Shown: positions 36,998 to 49,129 of the stretch, piece by piece | How the letters are laid out: each line of letters opens with the position of its first letter | Position numbering within the stretch: position 1 is the stretch's first letter | Assembly: GCA_051453625.1 (NCBI GenBank) | Contig: JBOZIK010000001.1 | Location: 226,453,246 to 226,517,245, forward strand | Direction: 5' to 3' | Length of the DNA stretch: 64,000 nt | Origin: Welwitschia mirabilis | Lineage: Eukaryota; Gnetophyta; Gnetopsida; Welwitschiales | Notes under the pieces: model-generated | Database searches by the model: none | Told to the model about the DNA's origin: nothing | What the model saw: the letters and a program-made list of their open reading frames with translations, nothing else | Position numbers and translations under genes: made by a program

Positions 36998-37929
36998 CAT
37001 AGATCCTAGCATTTCTATATTCATGGATTATGTTTTTTTCCTCATGAAGATTATAGAGCTTGCAGAATTTCTCTTCTTAATTTCAACTACTTTACCTAGT
37101 CATTAATGACTTTACTAATTATTTTCATAACATATCTAGATCTTATATACATGTACTTACCTTTTCTCTTCTAAAATGAGCATTGCAATAATTAAATATG
37201 AGTAAAGTAAAAATTGTAGATAACACTACTAAATGAATTAGAAGCATTTGTATCAATTGCTATGGATAGAAGATCTTGTGGATGATGCAAAGAATAATAT
37301 TACTTTTGATACCTAATAAGAATGACACTATGCATAAAATAAATAATAACAAAAAAAATTTGTATTGATTAGTAAACAGCTACTTTTTCCTTAAGAAATT
37401 AGAATCATTAGGAATTCTTATAGTTTTATTCTCATTAAATCCATTCTTTATCTACATCATGATGTTGTATCTAGCTATGTTCCTTCATGTTTTAATTCTT
37501 TTTTAGTAGTGCTTCTACTGTAAAATAATCTATCATGTCTCCTATCTATTACATTTCATAAGCATTTATTTATTTATTACAATATTATTTTCCTTTATCA
37601 TTAGTAATCCATTACTATCAAACGGCATTCTATTATCTTTATAAATCAAATAAATTAAGAAAATAATTTATTTCAAGTTGTATGAGGTAAGAGTTATGTT
37701 AAAAGATGGGGCACTAAAGTGATGCTCATTTTTAAAGGATTAAATTTCAATGATATAAATTTTAACGATTGATTAAAATTATAGTGGGAAAGGAGGGTGA
37801 AAAGTATAATGGAAGGAATTTCCATTCTTGATAGATTAAAATGTAATTATTAGTAATCTAGAAAGTTATTTGAAAAACTATAAATTATACAATACAAAAG
37901 CCAACACATGCATCTAAATTTGTAGAAGG
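36998..37929. other. Unassigned DNA
   Basis: No domain was recognised. A good splice-donor-like AAAAG/GTAAGTAC is present on the minus strand near 37,155-37,175, but no exon could be identified with it. Confidence 0.4.
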
Positions 37930-38340
37930 GAAATTACTAGATTTACAAGGACTTTGTTTTAACTGATCTTATACTTAAAGATGATTATATATATTATTTT
38001 TATTTAATCAAGTCTTTAAAAGTGAATTAAAATGAGTTGAATAATTTATTTGATGCAAGTGATCAAGAAGCTAAATAGATGTTAAAAAATCAACTCTATG
38101 TATTAAAAATAAATGAATACAAAGGAATGAATAAATACATCAATCATTTTGGATTCTTATTAATATAACTTTATTCAATTAACTCTAAAGTAGATGATAA
38201 GTATGTAAAGGTAATTTTGTTAAACACTATCCCTCCAAGCTTGATCATATTATTTTCACACTAAAGAAGATTCCATACTTAAAGCCACCATCTGTATAAT
38301 TCTTGAATAATTTAGAAAAATAAAATACAAGAAAATGATA
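37930..38340 (+). pseudogene. Copia gag (UBN2-type) fragment
   Basis: Plus-strand reading gives KNQLYVLKINEYKGMNKYI (38,085-38,142), a FGFLLI block, then DDKYVKVILLNTIPPSL (about 38,192-38,245). This is the K..LY.LKM.EG..M..HI....I...L......DED.A..LL.SLP.S pattern of Ty1/copia gag. No pol of that element follows; the next readable sequence is a Tat-like gypsy pol. It is a small remnant. Confidence 0.55.
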
Positions 38341-39189
38341 TCTAAAGAGTCGATAGGTATAAAATGTAAATCATAAATTAAGAAGAATGTAAATTATAAA
38401 TTAAAAAGAATACATTTAATTACTATTAAAAAATAACCAAACATAAAGAAATTAACTATTTTAATTGAATAAGAGACCACTAGCTATAAAGCTAAAGAAT
38501 TAAGATTTCATAGAAAAAATAAAAGTTAAGCCTAAACCTAATGAAGTAATAATTTCATAGGAAGATGAGGCTATTTGTAACTTCAAATTGTTCTTAGTCC
38601 TCTTATTCCAAGTTGTCCCAATTTATTTTGAGTCATCCCACTTTGTGCCAAGTGTCCTGAGTTTCTTCCAAGAATCTTAACTATGTTCCTTTTTATACTA
38701 ATCTTATCCTTAAGTATGTTAATTCTTCTTATTTTATGATGTTTATTTTTTTCATTTTTATTTTATATCTTAATATCAAGGGATGTGTTAGAAATATAAA
38801 GTTTTAGATTTGTTATTTTTGGAATAATGGCTACAACCACCTTTTCTTTTATATCCATTATCCCACTATTCTCTATCATATCTTTCATATGTATTCCCTT
38901 TTCATCTATACATCTCTCAGTCAGTTTCCTATTTTATGTATGCATTAAGTTAAAGATATTGTTAGTGAATAATAAAAAATAAATCATTTTTTTGAGTTAA
39001 GACATCTTTCACTATTTGTCTCATTATGCTTTCTCTCTACTTCAATACTTCTAACCTAAGTTCTAAAATGATGTTGAATATAGAATTCCAATTTTTAGAA
39101 GGTTAAATTAATAGAACTATTAAGTACAACTGCAAACATATCATGATATTATTAAAGTAAACTTATCTAGTAGTTAAAATAATTAAAAG

Positions 39190-40156
39190 GAGATAGTTAT
39201 TGAAGCTACTTTATCTTCATCATTAGATCATCATTGAATGGAGCTCTTATAAGAATATGTAGATGTATGCTCTTAGTCATATCAAGAGCTTATAACTTTT
39301 GATCCTAAGATCATAACCCATTAGATTCCTTTGAAGCCTAAGTTTAAACCTTTTATTTATAAACTTAAATTCGTTAATCCAAAATGAGAACTAGCTAACT
39401 ATGCATCAAGAATTGAATAAACTATTCCAAACTAGAATAATTTATCTTATTATATATACAATTTGATTATAAAATGTTGTTCCTATACATAAAATAAAGG
39501 AACATATCAAGCTTTATATTGATTTTAGAAACCTTAGCCAAGCTTCTATTATAGATTAATTTCCTTTACCAATAATAGATGAAATTATTCAAAAAGTTAT
39601 TGGCTTTATGATTTATTTGTTTTTGGATGGATTTTTAGACTATTATCAAATTTTAATTTAAACTAAGATTAAATTAAAAATATAATTACTACTAAGTGTA
39701 AAACATTAATCTTTAAAAGAATTTCCTTTAGTTTATCAAATTCTAGAGTAACTTTTCAAAGAGCAATGAATAAAACTTTCTTAAGAATGATCAGTCACTT
39801 TATGGTTGTCTATTGAGATGGTATTACTATATACTTTTAAAAGAGCTATAATCATATTAAGAACATATAAATAACATTCAATCGTATAGAAATTTTGGAC
39901 TTTTTAAAATCCTCAAAAAAGTATTTTAGAGTTACAATTTAGAAATTACTTTGATACTACATTTTGAGATTTACTACAATAATTAAACATTAATGAATAA
40001 AATTAATTAATCAATTAGAATTTTACAAATTCAAAAAAAGATTTAATATTTTTCTCTTAGAATTTTTTTTAAAAATTATTTTAAATTTATTACGTTCTTA
40101 TAACATATGCTTAATCAAGATTAGAAAGTAAAGAAAAATCCCAAAGCCTTTTAAGC
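39190..40156 (+). pseudogene. Tat-like gypsy RT, first part (split by insertion)
   Basis: It reads LLKEYVDVFA-like and SYQELITFDPKIITHQIPLKPKFKP (about 39,240-39,345), LYIDFRNLSQASI and FPLPIIDEI (39,510-39,590), LFLDGFLDYYQI (39,615-39,655, for FMDGFSGYNQI) and a late-RT stretch to 40,156. The DFR-L.KA...D.FPLP.ID pattern is typical of the Tat branch (Ogre/Retand). The frame stops at the LTR boundary 40,157 and resumes after 47,561, so a nested element was inserted here. Confidence 0.75.
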
Positions 40157-42046
40157 TATAACATCCATATTTTTAATAATTATTAAGTAACAGTTACAAA
40201 ATAATCATGGAGTAGGGGTTAAAAAATTAATTCTAGAGTGAAAATTACAATAGTGATAATAAAAATAATGCATAAACAAGTTAATTTAAAATAGTTTAAT
40301 AGGTTAATAAGTGAGTTATAATGTTTACATAACATTTATAGAAAATTTGCAATAACAATACACCTCCACATGTTACAACTGCAAGTGCATAAATCAAAAA
40401 ATAAATAACAAAATTATCTCAAGTCACAACAACAAGAATTCCTTTCTTAATGGCTAGAATCCATGCCAACCTGCATAAGTAGTATGATTTGAAATCATGA
40501 AATCATCATAATTCTTGCTATGTTTGAAGTAGTTAAGGGTGGAAAGGAATGTAATCAAACCTAAAAGATATAGCAAAGGCATGATGTGAGATAATACACA
40601 TGAAATAAGTCCAACATTAGAGTATGTCAATATAAAAAGAAGACTTTAGGATCCATAAGTAACATAGAATAGTATTCTAAGTTTCATTAATCTAAGAATG
40701 CACTGTCCAAGTTCGAGTAATTCAGGAATGTACAGTGAGAACAATCCAAGAATATAATACATTATTAAAGAGTGTCAAATTCTTATTTGTTTAGAGGTTC
40801 ATTCCTATGGCTAATAGGAACCCTTCATATGGGATAAACTGTCTAAAGCCACATATACAACATGTCGTGCATGACTAGATGGGTCATAAGCATACTTCAA
40901 TCACCTTGTTTGCTCTAATAGTTCATCCCCATGGCTAATAGAAGCCCCTCAGGTGCTCAGCCTCTAAAGCCACATAATTTGATTACTTAGCCAATTTCAT
41001 TTCATCTTATTTTACAAGCATAAAATTAGATTCCTAACCAAGATATTACATGAATAAGAAGAAACTTACAAGATCAAATAAGATAACAAGAAAAATCCAT
41101 GAAACATACAAAGAATACAAGGATTCCTTGGTACCATATAAGAATTAAAAAAAATATCCTAGGACCATACCCATGATTTTGACATGAAGATTTTTGAGCT
41201 TTAAGATTGCTACACCCAGGCTCTAAAGAATTTGCAATTCTAAAGACTCCAAAATTTACAAAGATCCAAGGTACAAGTCACCTAAATTCAAGTCTCAAAG
41301 ATATTCCAAGTAATAAGACTAAAGGAAAAGGATTCCTCTTTAGAATGGGATAAAAGAATTTAAAAAATATTAGGAATTTCAAGGGACACATATAGGCCAT
41401 TACTATTCTTGGAAAATGGTTATGATTCCCTTACCCCCAACACTACTGTGCCTAGCCACTAGGTTCATTTTTATTTATAATAAATAATAAGTAAATAATG
41501 CTTGAAAAACAATCAATTACCATAATGAATACATATTAATCACTAGTAAAATAAAATGTAATGTCATGGTTATGGATGTTACTTTAGCATGTACTACTTT
41601 TAAAAAATAAAAAATAAAAATAAGTTAACATAATGCATCTTAATAATTATAGCTATTACAAGAATATTTGATACGAATTAAAATAAGAAAATATACTAAT
41701 CATGATACATTAAATGTAATAGCTACAAAAGGAAATAAAAGAATATTTATATAACCACAAATTTAACCACTAAAAGAATATCATTAAATAAATAAGGAAA
41801 GACTACAAAAATAATATTTTTAATTATGGCTAGTATAAGAAAAGAAAGCATTTAAAATAATAATTACAACATATAAAGTTTTCACAAAGTAAAGAATTAT
41901 ATCTCAAATAACAATAATATGCTAATAAATAAAAAATCTAGTAATTAAATCATCTTAGTAGGTTTCACTAGATAAAAATTATTCTATTTAATTTTTATTT
42001 AGTTATTTAGGCTAAATCCTTTAACTTTCAAATTTTAGATATGACA
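40157..42046 (-). repeat. 3' LTR of the nested element
   Basis: It pairs throughout with 45,657-47,561. The low end reads TATAACATCC where the partner has TGTAATATCC; the high end reads GATATGACA. Within it, a block beginning GTTCATTCC.ATGGCTAATAG and ending CCTCTAAAGCCACATA is present twice (near 40,797 and 40,918). Confidence 0.88.
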
Positions 42047-42959
42047 TTTCTTCATTTCTTAAAAAGTTTTATCCTTGAAACTTTAAAAAGAAATCTTATC
42101 CTTCCACTAAGACATCTTTATTTCATATTTAGATGAAGCTTCTACTTATATCTATCCTAATCTTTGCACTTTATAAGTTGACTTACTCTTCCTCCAAGTA
42201 TAACTTCTTCAAATGTATAGTATAGTTGAAGGTCCACTTCTTTACAATTATACCACAAATCGTACAATTCTACTTTTTGAAAGTTTAATGCAAAATTCTC
42301 CTTTAGCTACTTCTTTACTAAATAGCTTAACTTTATAAATAAGATTTAATTAGATAAATCTTCTTTAAAAGACATACAAATGGTTGAATAAGTTCAATTA
42401 TTAAAACTAATCATTTTATTAATTGCATTGTATGTCCACCAAGTTGTAGAAAAGAAAACTTTTACTTTAATCAACATAAGATGTTTAAAATCTACTAATT
42501 AAAGAAAAAATTTTAAATCCTTCATTTACTAAAATTTCAAGGTCTTTAAGACTTAACTCTTTATAATGTTTTTTAAATGACTAAACAAATAGAAATGTAG
42601 TAAATAATTGATTTTTACGCAAAAAGAATAATTCATCAAATAAGATTTCCCTAAGGATATATTTAAAGTCTTATGACTAAATGTCTGTTTAAGCTTGGAA
42701 CATATATATAAAGGGATAAGGTTTTAAAAAAATCAAATTATGAAATGTTTTGAAGTTGCTCTAAAATTGTTGCTAAGAAGAACATGAATGTTTTTGGTGA
42801 TGCATTGAATTAAATCAACACAAGGCTGAGTGGGTTTTTCACTTTAAATTATATGTCATTATAAGAGGCATTCCTAAGAGAGAACTTAATGAATTTTTAG
42901 AAGAATAATAAAACCATATAAAAATTTTTTAAAAAAAGTTTTCTGTTTTTGGAAAATTT

Positions 42960-44090
42960 GTAAATTGGTTTTACAGAAAAACGGCAAAGCACAAAGGAAA
43001 GAAACGTATTACCTTTAAGTGTTAAGATTATCATCTCTAAGAAAATTAACATCAATTCTAGGCTTACAATAGCTAACCTTCTTACTAAGCTCTCTCATCT
43101 TGCTTAGAGTAATCTTCATAGCCTCTTTACTTTCTACAGTTCACAAATATTGACAGATATATATTTTTCTACCATATAGCCTCGTACGACTTGAGGAGAG
43201 TTGTAGGCATTCCATCTTAGCATTTAAACCTACATATGCAGACATTCGTTTCTGTGAATTCAGAGATCAAGCATAGTGCTGGAAAACTCTAAACGAACTT
43301 CTGGTATTAGCACTTTTGCCTATGATGCTAAAACGCAAGTATTAGCCTGCTGTTTTGCAACATTTAGAGATTGCACAGCCAACACTTAACAGTTATCTCA
43401 AGATATCCATTTGCAATTAAGAATTATCTATCTCAAAAGGGATGATAAATAGATAAAGTATAATGATAAAAATGTAATACTGATCCTTGAACAAAGATTT
43501 TCAGGCTAGTGATAATCACAGAACCGTGGAATATCACATAACATGTTTTCTGTACTTTTTTCTTTGGCCCAGTGTGATATATTATTAAACCACAAAATAT
43601 CAAAGAATAAGGAAATTTTATGTTCCACAAATCAAATGGAATCCTCATATCTAAGGTTCTGATTTCAATGCCATTTCCAGTTTTGCTTTCTTCTTTGTTG
43701 TAAATAGGGATTAAAGGAATGCCAAGGATGCAGCTGATTAGTGACATTGTTTCCTTTAGCAAAGCAAAGCATGGAGTAAAGAAGTAAAAGAATGATTTAC
43801 GATGTGAACATACCGCTTTTTAGGTCTCTCTTCCTTAGATTATCACTTATTCACCTTTTTTGTATAGATGACTGCAAAAGTTTCAAGGTGTATTGATTAT
43901 TATGCTATTTTTAGCAATTATTTTCAGTTCTGCACATCGACAACCTTTGGGTTTTGATAGATGTGTTTTCCTTTTTCCCTTTTTTAACTTTTCTTTTCTT
44001 TCTGTCCTTTTGTTTTCCCCTTTTTTTGATTGATGTGTTTCACCTTCTATACTAATAAGCTGCAAAATTTGGTCCAGTGTTGCCATTGCT
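42960..44090 (-). pseudogene. Unidentified captured gene-like block
   Basis: This stretch keeps 11 CG dinucleotides between 42,970 and 43,940, many more than the flanking transposon DNA. On the minus strand it shows exon-like signs: an acceptor-like CTGTAG near 43,133, then a frame reading ESKEAMKITLSKMRELSKK and VSYCKPRIDVNFLRDD, ending near a donor-like AAAG/GTAATA at about 43,012. Two longer minus frames lie at 43,433-43,762 (109 codons) and 43,883-44,086 (67 codons, Lys-rich). None resembles a family I know. It lies directly downstream of the H4 pseudogene in the same orientation, so it could be part of one captured genomic segment. The gene identity is unknown. Confidence 0.4.
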
Positions 44091-44188
44091 TTGGCTTATT
44101 TAACCTCAGAACATAGAATCAAATCATAGCTAGTATTTCTAGGAAAATTTTGACAAGTCCCAAAGATTGCAAAAGCATCTAGAACACC

Positions 44189-44485
44189 TCAAACTCCATT
44201 GCCAGAACTGTAAAGTATTCTTCCCTGACATTTTAGAGCATAAACAACATCCATCATTATAACAATCTTTTGCCTAACATGCTCTGTGCAAGTGATAGCA
44301 TCTTTAATAACATTCTCAAGAAATATCTTCAAAACTCCTCTTTTTTCTTCATAAAAAAGTATGGTTATATGCTCAACTCTATTTCTTCAACATTTTCAAT
44401 GTGTCATTGGTTCTCACCACTTTCTAGATTTGATCATGGAAAGTGAGCTTGACTTCACCTCAACATGCTTCCCAAGGAATACATG
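44189..44485 (-). pseudogene. Histone H4 pseudogene inside the nested element
   Basis: The minus-strand translation ending at the stop 44,189-44,191 contains [41 protein letters not shown] and LYSSG, which align with the C-terminal half of histone H4 (from about residue 50 to the end at 102). The N-terminal half is poorly kept: GLGK/KR-like blocks reach about 44,485, with stops and small indels. H4 is the nucleosome core partner of H3. Differences are mainly A to V, T to I, R to K/Q/C and V to I, all explained by C-to-T or G-to-A changes. The stop sits two codons later than in normal H4. It has the same orientation as the surrounding element. The family call is very secure because H4 is almost invariant. 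Confidence 0.9.
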
Positions 44486-45089
44486 GTGAAATTTTCCATT
44501 GAAAAAGTAAAAAAATTATTTTTATGTTGTTATTAATTAAAACTATTTAAAGAAAAATAAAATGTTTCACTGTTTATAAAACCAAAAACAAAGTTTTTTC
44601 CTATAGATGATAATGCTTTTTGTCTTTATCATCAATTTTCCACCTATCCACTATACTATGCATAGCTATGTAATTTGTAGAAAAGTAGAATTGGTCTTCT
44701 AATGCCTTTGTTTATTTAGTTTCATTTCATCTGATGTAGCAGTCACAACTACTTAGACCTAATATTCTATTGTAAAACTAAGTAGGACTAAAATCACTAA
44801 AATTTAAAAATCAATATGCATAAGTGTACCTGCTCTATTTAGAAGGATTGAATGGATTCTTGCTTGATGAAACTAAAGAAGATGGTGCTTGAAGTGTCAT
44901 CGAACGGTTTTCAGTTGTTTTGATACTTGAAATTGTGAGAGTAAGTTGTGCAACGTGTAAATAGAACTTTCAATATGTGGAAGAGATGAATTACATGAAA
45001 ACTACTCCTACTAAACCACTTAGTAAAGAAGCCACTGTTATCTCTTTATGTATAAGGTAAGAAATTATCTCTCAGAGATTATTTTACTT

Positions 45090-45560
45090 TACTCCAAATT
45101 TCTTAAGTAACTTTACTCAATCTCTTATGATATCTGTTTTGGTGGGAATGCTAGTCATCAAAAGCCAAAACATTTTCCACTTTTGTTTAGGAAAGTAGTC
45201 ATTTCCACTTTTTTAGGAAGAAGCTTAAGCATTTTTCACTTTATTTTAGGAAAGTTATCATTTCCTCTTATTTTATGAAAGCGACTGGTCTGTAATTGTA
45301 TGGACAATGAAAATCATGATCTCATAGCTCATAGGTTTCTCAGCGTTGTATCTTAAATATTGTAGCATTTAGGTTTCTCAACTTTTTATCTTACTAAAAG
45401 GGTAACAAGATAGAATGCTTTTTCTTTAATTGAAATAAATTCATGGGTTTGGATCTTTGAAATCCTAAGCATAAATAAAATTATTCTTTAGGTAATTATG
45501 GTAACTATATTATTTTTAGAGGAAGGGTATCCTCACTAAAAGTTTCAAGCATGATATCAC
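45090..45560 (+). repeat. Possible solo copia LTR fragment
   Basis: Repeated AGGAAAGT.(A/G)TCATTTCC(A/T)CTT units (45,180-45,290), a CTCATAGCTCATAGGTTTCTC block (about 45,318), a WTCTTAAATATTGTAGCATTTAGG block and a GAAATAAATTCATGGGTTTGGATC block resemble the U3, R and U5 order of a common plant copia LTR type. I saw no primer site or second LTR. The boundaries are approximate. Confidence 0.35.
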
Positions 45561-45641
45561 CAAAAAAGTTTATAAGATTCACAAACTAGGCTTTGATGCC
45601 AAGGCTTGGCAACAATTATGCTAAGCAAAATCACAACCTAG

Positions 45642-45653
45642 GCTCTAATACTA
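45642..45653 (-). promoter_or_regulatory. Primer binding site of the nested element
   Basis: The minus strand reads TAGTATTAGAGC, an initiator-Met primer site (TGGTATCAGAGC) with G-to-A and C-to-T changes. It lies three bases from the LTR boundary at 45,657. Confidence 0.8.
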
Positions 45654-45656
45654 AAA

Positions 45657-47561
45657 TGTAATATCCATATTTTTAATAATTATTAGGTAATAGTTACAAA
45701 AGAATTATGGAGTAGGGATTAAAAAATTAATTCTAGAGTGAAAATTACAATAATGATAATAACATGATGAAGAAACAAGTCAATTTAAAATAGTTTAATA
45801 GGATAATAGGGGGGTTATAATGTCTACATAACATTCATATAATACACCTTCACATGTTATAATTTCAAGTGCGTAAAGCATAAAATAAATAACAAAATTA
45901 TCTTGAGCCAACAACAATAGGAATTTCTTTTTTAATGAATAGAATCCATGCTAGCATCTGAACCTGCACAAATAATATGGTATGAGAATTGTGAACTCAA
46001 CACAATCCCTAGTATGATCCAAGTAGTGAAAGGTGGAAAGAAATTTAATTAAGCCCTAAAAGACATAGCCAAGAAATGATGTAAGATAATAGACATGAAG
46101 TACATCCAACATTAGAGTATGTCAATATAAGAAATAATAAATTAGGATCCGTAATTAACATAGAATAGTATTCCAACTTTCATTAGTCTAAGAATGCACT
46201 ATCCAAGTTTAACGTAATCCAAGAATGTATGGTCATAATAATCCAAGAATATAATGAACTCTCAAAAGGGCATCAAAATGTCTATTTGTCTAGAGGTTCA
46301 TTCCTATGATCAATAGGAACCCTTTAGAGGGTGTAAAACCTCTAAAGCCACATAGACATCCTATTGTGCATAACTAGATGGATCATAAACATACTCCAAT
46401 CATCCTAGTTTCTCCAATAGTTCACTCCCATGGCCAATGAAAATGCCTCAGGAGGTCTAACACCTGCAGCTGCATAATATGGTTACTTATCCAATTTTAC
46501 TTCATCTTATTTTACAGGAATAAAATTAGATTCATAGTGAAGATATTACATGGATAAGAAGAGACATATGAGATCAAATAAGCTAATAAGAAAAAGCCAT
46601 GAAACCATACAAAGAATGGAAGAATTCCTTGGTACCATATAAGAATTAAAGAAAAGATCCTATGACCATATCCTTTATTTGACATGAAGTTTTTTGAGCT
46701 TCAAGATTACTACACCTGAGTACCAAAGAATTTGCGATTCTAAAGACTCCAAAATTTACAAAGATCTAACTTACATATCACCAAAATCTAAGTCTTGAAG
46801 ATATTCCAAGTAATAAGACTAAAGGAATAGAAGTCTTATTTATAATGGGATAAAGGAATTCAAAAGATATTGGAAATTTTAAGGAACACATATAAGCCAC
46901 TGCTATTTTTTGAAAATGGTTATGATTCGCTTACCCTCAATCACTACTTCATCTAACCACTAGGTTCATTTTCATTTATATTAATAAATAATTAAATAAT
47001 CCTTAAAAACAACCAATTGCCATAATGAATACATATTAACCAGTAGTAAACAAAAGTGCAGTGTCATGATTACAGGTGTTACTTTAGCATGCACTACTTA
47101 AATAAAAATAAATAAATAAATAAAATAAGCTAACATGATGTATATTAATAATTATAGCTATTATAAGAATATCTAATATGACTTAAAATAAGGAAATATA
47201 CTAATCATGGTACATTAAATGTAATAGTTGCATAAGGAAATAAAAGAATATTTATATAACCACAAATTTAGCCACTAAGAGAATATCATGAAATAAACAA
47301 GGGAAGACTACAAAAAGAATATTACTAGTTATGGTTTTACAAGAAAAGAAAGAATTTAACACAATAAGTACAACATATCAAGTTTTCACAAAGTAAAGAA
47401 TTACATCTCAAATAATAATAATATACTAATAAATAAAGAATAAATAAAGAATCTAGTAATTAAATCAGCTTAGGAAGTTTGACTAGATAGAAAACATTTT
47501 ATTTAATTTTTATTTACTTATTTAGGCTAAATCCTTATACCTTCAAAATCTAGATGTGATA
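45657..47561 (-). repeat. 5' LTR of the nested element
   Basis: It is homologous to 40,157-42,046; in the first 150 bases about nine positions in ten agree by eye. It starts at TGTAATATCC and ends at GATGTGATA. The flanking TAAGC follows directly. Confidence 0.88.
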
Positions 47562-48800
47562 TAAGCCTTTTAAGATATTATTAGATCAATTGCATAAGAC
47601 TCTATTCTATCAACTCCATATGTATGCTTCTTCTTCTTCTTCTTATTATGATTTTATTTGTTCAATTCTTATACAAAAAGAGAGTTAGGAAGATTATTCT
47701 ATTTTATTTTTTAATGATATACTAAATGAAGCATATCTTAATTATACTTAATTAAAAAACATTATTATGTATTTTGAAGTGTACTTAGTATCTTAGATAT
47801 TATATTTATATGAATAAAATGTACTTTGTAGTGTTTGATCCTATGATTAAATAGATGTTAGTTAATTTAGAGTTGTCACCAAAAAGGGGCTCATGGTTAT
47901 GAAAGTTATAATAGTTTAATTTCATAATCATAATTAGTAAAATAATTAAATATCTTAGATTAACTAAGTATTTAGCTTATAAGAATTTATAAATATGTTT
48001 GAATAAATAATAGTTTGCTAAGAAAAATTGGTAGTACAATGATTTATATCATTTAAAAATAGATATGTGCTAGCTCATCTTAAAAATTTGATAATAAAAT
48101 ATTTCCTTAATGTATTAAGGAAGTTTTAAACTATAGATAAGATCTTACTTAGAATTAATTTCAAAAGTATATTGTTTAAATGTTTATTTTATTATAAAGA
48201 TAGAAAAATCCTAAAACAATTACACAACCATTAAGGTATTTATTATGAAAGTCCTTCAGTTATGGCAAGCTATATTAAGGTTCTTAGTACTTATCTCTTT
48301 ATAAATATTTTAAGGATTTAATTAAAGCATGTCATGAATGTTGTACTTATGAAACTAAATTAATTAAGGTATTAACTATATTAAATCATATTCAAGAAAA
48401 TATTCTTTTTAATATGTGGGTATTATATTTTATTAAAATTATTAATCCACCATTATCATAAGATCATAAAGTCATCATTGTAAAAATTGATTATTTTAGA
48501 AATGTCTAGAATCTAAGATCTTAGAAATTGTAGATCAAAAGAGATAGTTACTTTTGTAGAAGATTGTATACTAACATGACTAAAATTTTTAGAAATTTTA
48601 GTTTGTGATAATAAGTCCACGTTTATTTTTCATTTAATTTCTAAACTAGAAAATTAAACACCAAATCAGTAGTAGGAATTTATTTAATTATTAATCTCAA
48701 TGTAATACTATAGCTGAATTAAGAAACAATAATAGTGAAACTGCTTTAAAAAGGTGCATGAAAGGAAATTATTGTTATTAATGTATTAAAATTAAATTTT
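47562..48800 (+). pseudogene. Tat-like gypsy RNase H and integrase, second part
   Basis: This continues the pol interrupted at 40,156. RNase H-like blocks are DYSILFFNDILNEAYLNYT (47,690-47,750) and KMYFVVFDPMIK (47,818-47,853). Integrase shows a zinc-finger half ACHECCTYETK (48,325-48,358), a NPP block followed by DHKVIIVKIDYF (48,445-48,497, with the first catalytic Asp) and CDNKSTF (48,605-48,628, second Asp), then SQCNTIAEL (near 48,700, Glu position). The INPPSS-type start is typical of the Tat branch. Stops are common. Confidence 0.72.
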
Positions 48801-49129
48801 CTCTTTGATTAGATCATATTTATTATTCTTTATTTAATCTTATTTATAGTATTAACTTAGAAATCCTTTAGATCTATATAAGGCTACTTTTAAAGAGCTA
48901 GTAAATTATTCTTATGTATCTTATGATTAAGAGATAAATATTTTAACAAAATTAAAAGCAAAATGATTATAATCAAAGGTGATTATTAACATGTAAAAAT
49001 TGACATTACAATCAAGTTAAATAACCAATTAATCTTAATGAAAGACATTGATATAATTAATTTTATTGCAAAATAACTATTTTATTAATTTTCACATTAA
49101 TTATAGACTTATCATATGTCCATGACATT

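Larger units (their letters stand above)
40152..47566 (-). mobile_element. Nested non-autonomous LTR element carrying gene fragments
   Basis: Two LTRs of about 1.9 kb (40,157-42,046 and 45,657-47,561) flank a 3.6 kb interior. TAAGC at 40,152-40,156 recurs at 47,562-47,566 as target duplication. The primer site on the minus strand beside the high-coordinate LTR shows that the element points to lower coordinates. I saw no gag, RT or integrase in the interior. Instead it holds a histone H4 pseudogene (44,189-44,485), a CG-richer block (42,960-44,090) and a possible solo copia LTR (45,090-45,560). It must have moved with enzymes of another element. Its LTR start (TGTCACATCTAGA type) resembles that of copies A/B, suggesting a related family. 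Confidence 0.85.

Noticed and set aside
40143-40155. 12-base target duplication AAGCCTTTTAAG for the nested element
   Set aside because: The LTR ends defined by comparing the two copies leave exactly five shared flanking bases (TAAGC). The longer match is a chance effect of a repeated CCTTTTAAG in the target.
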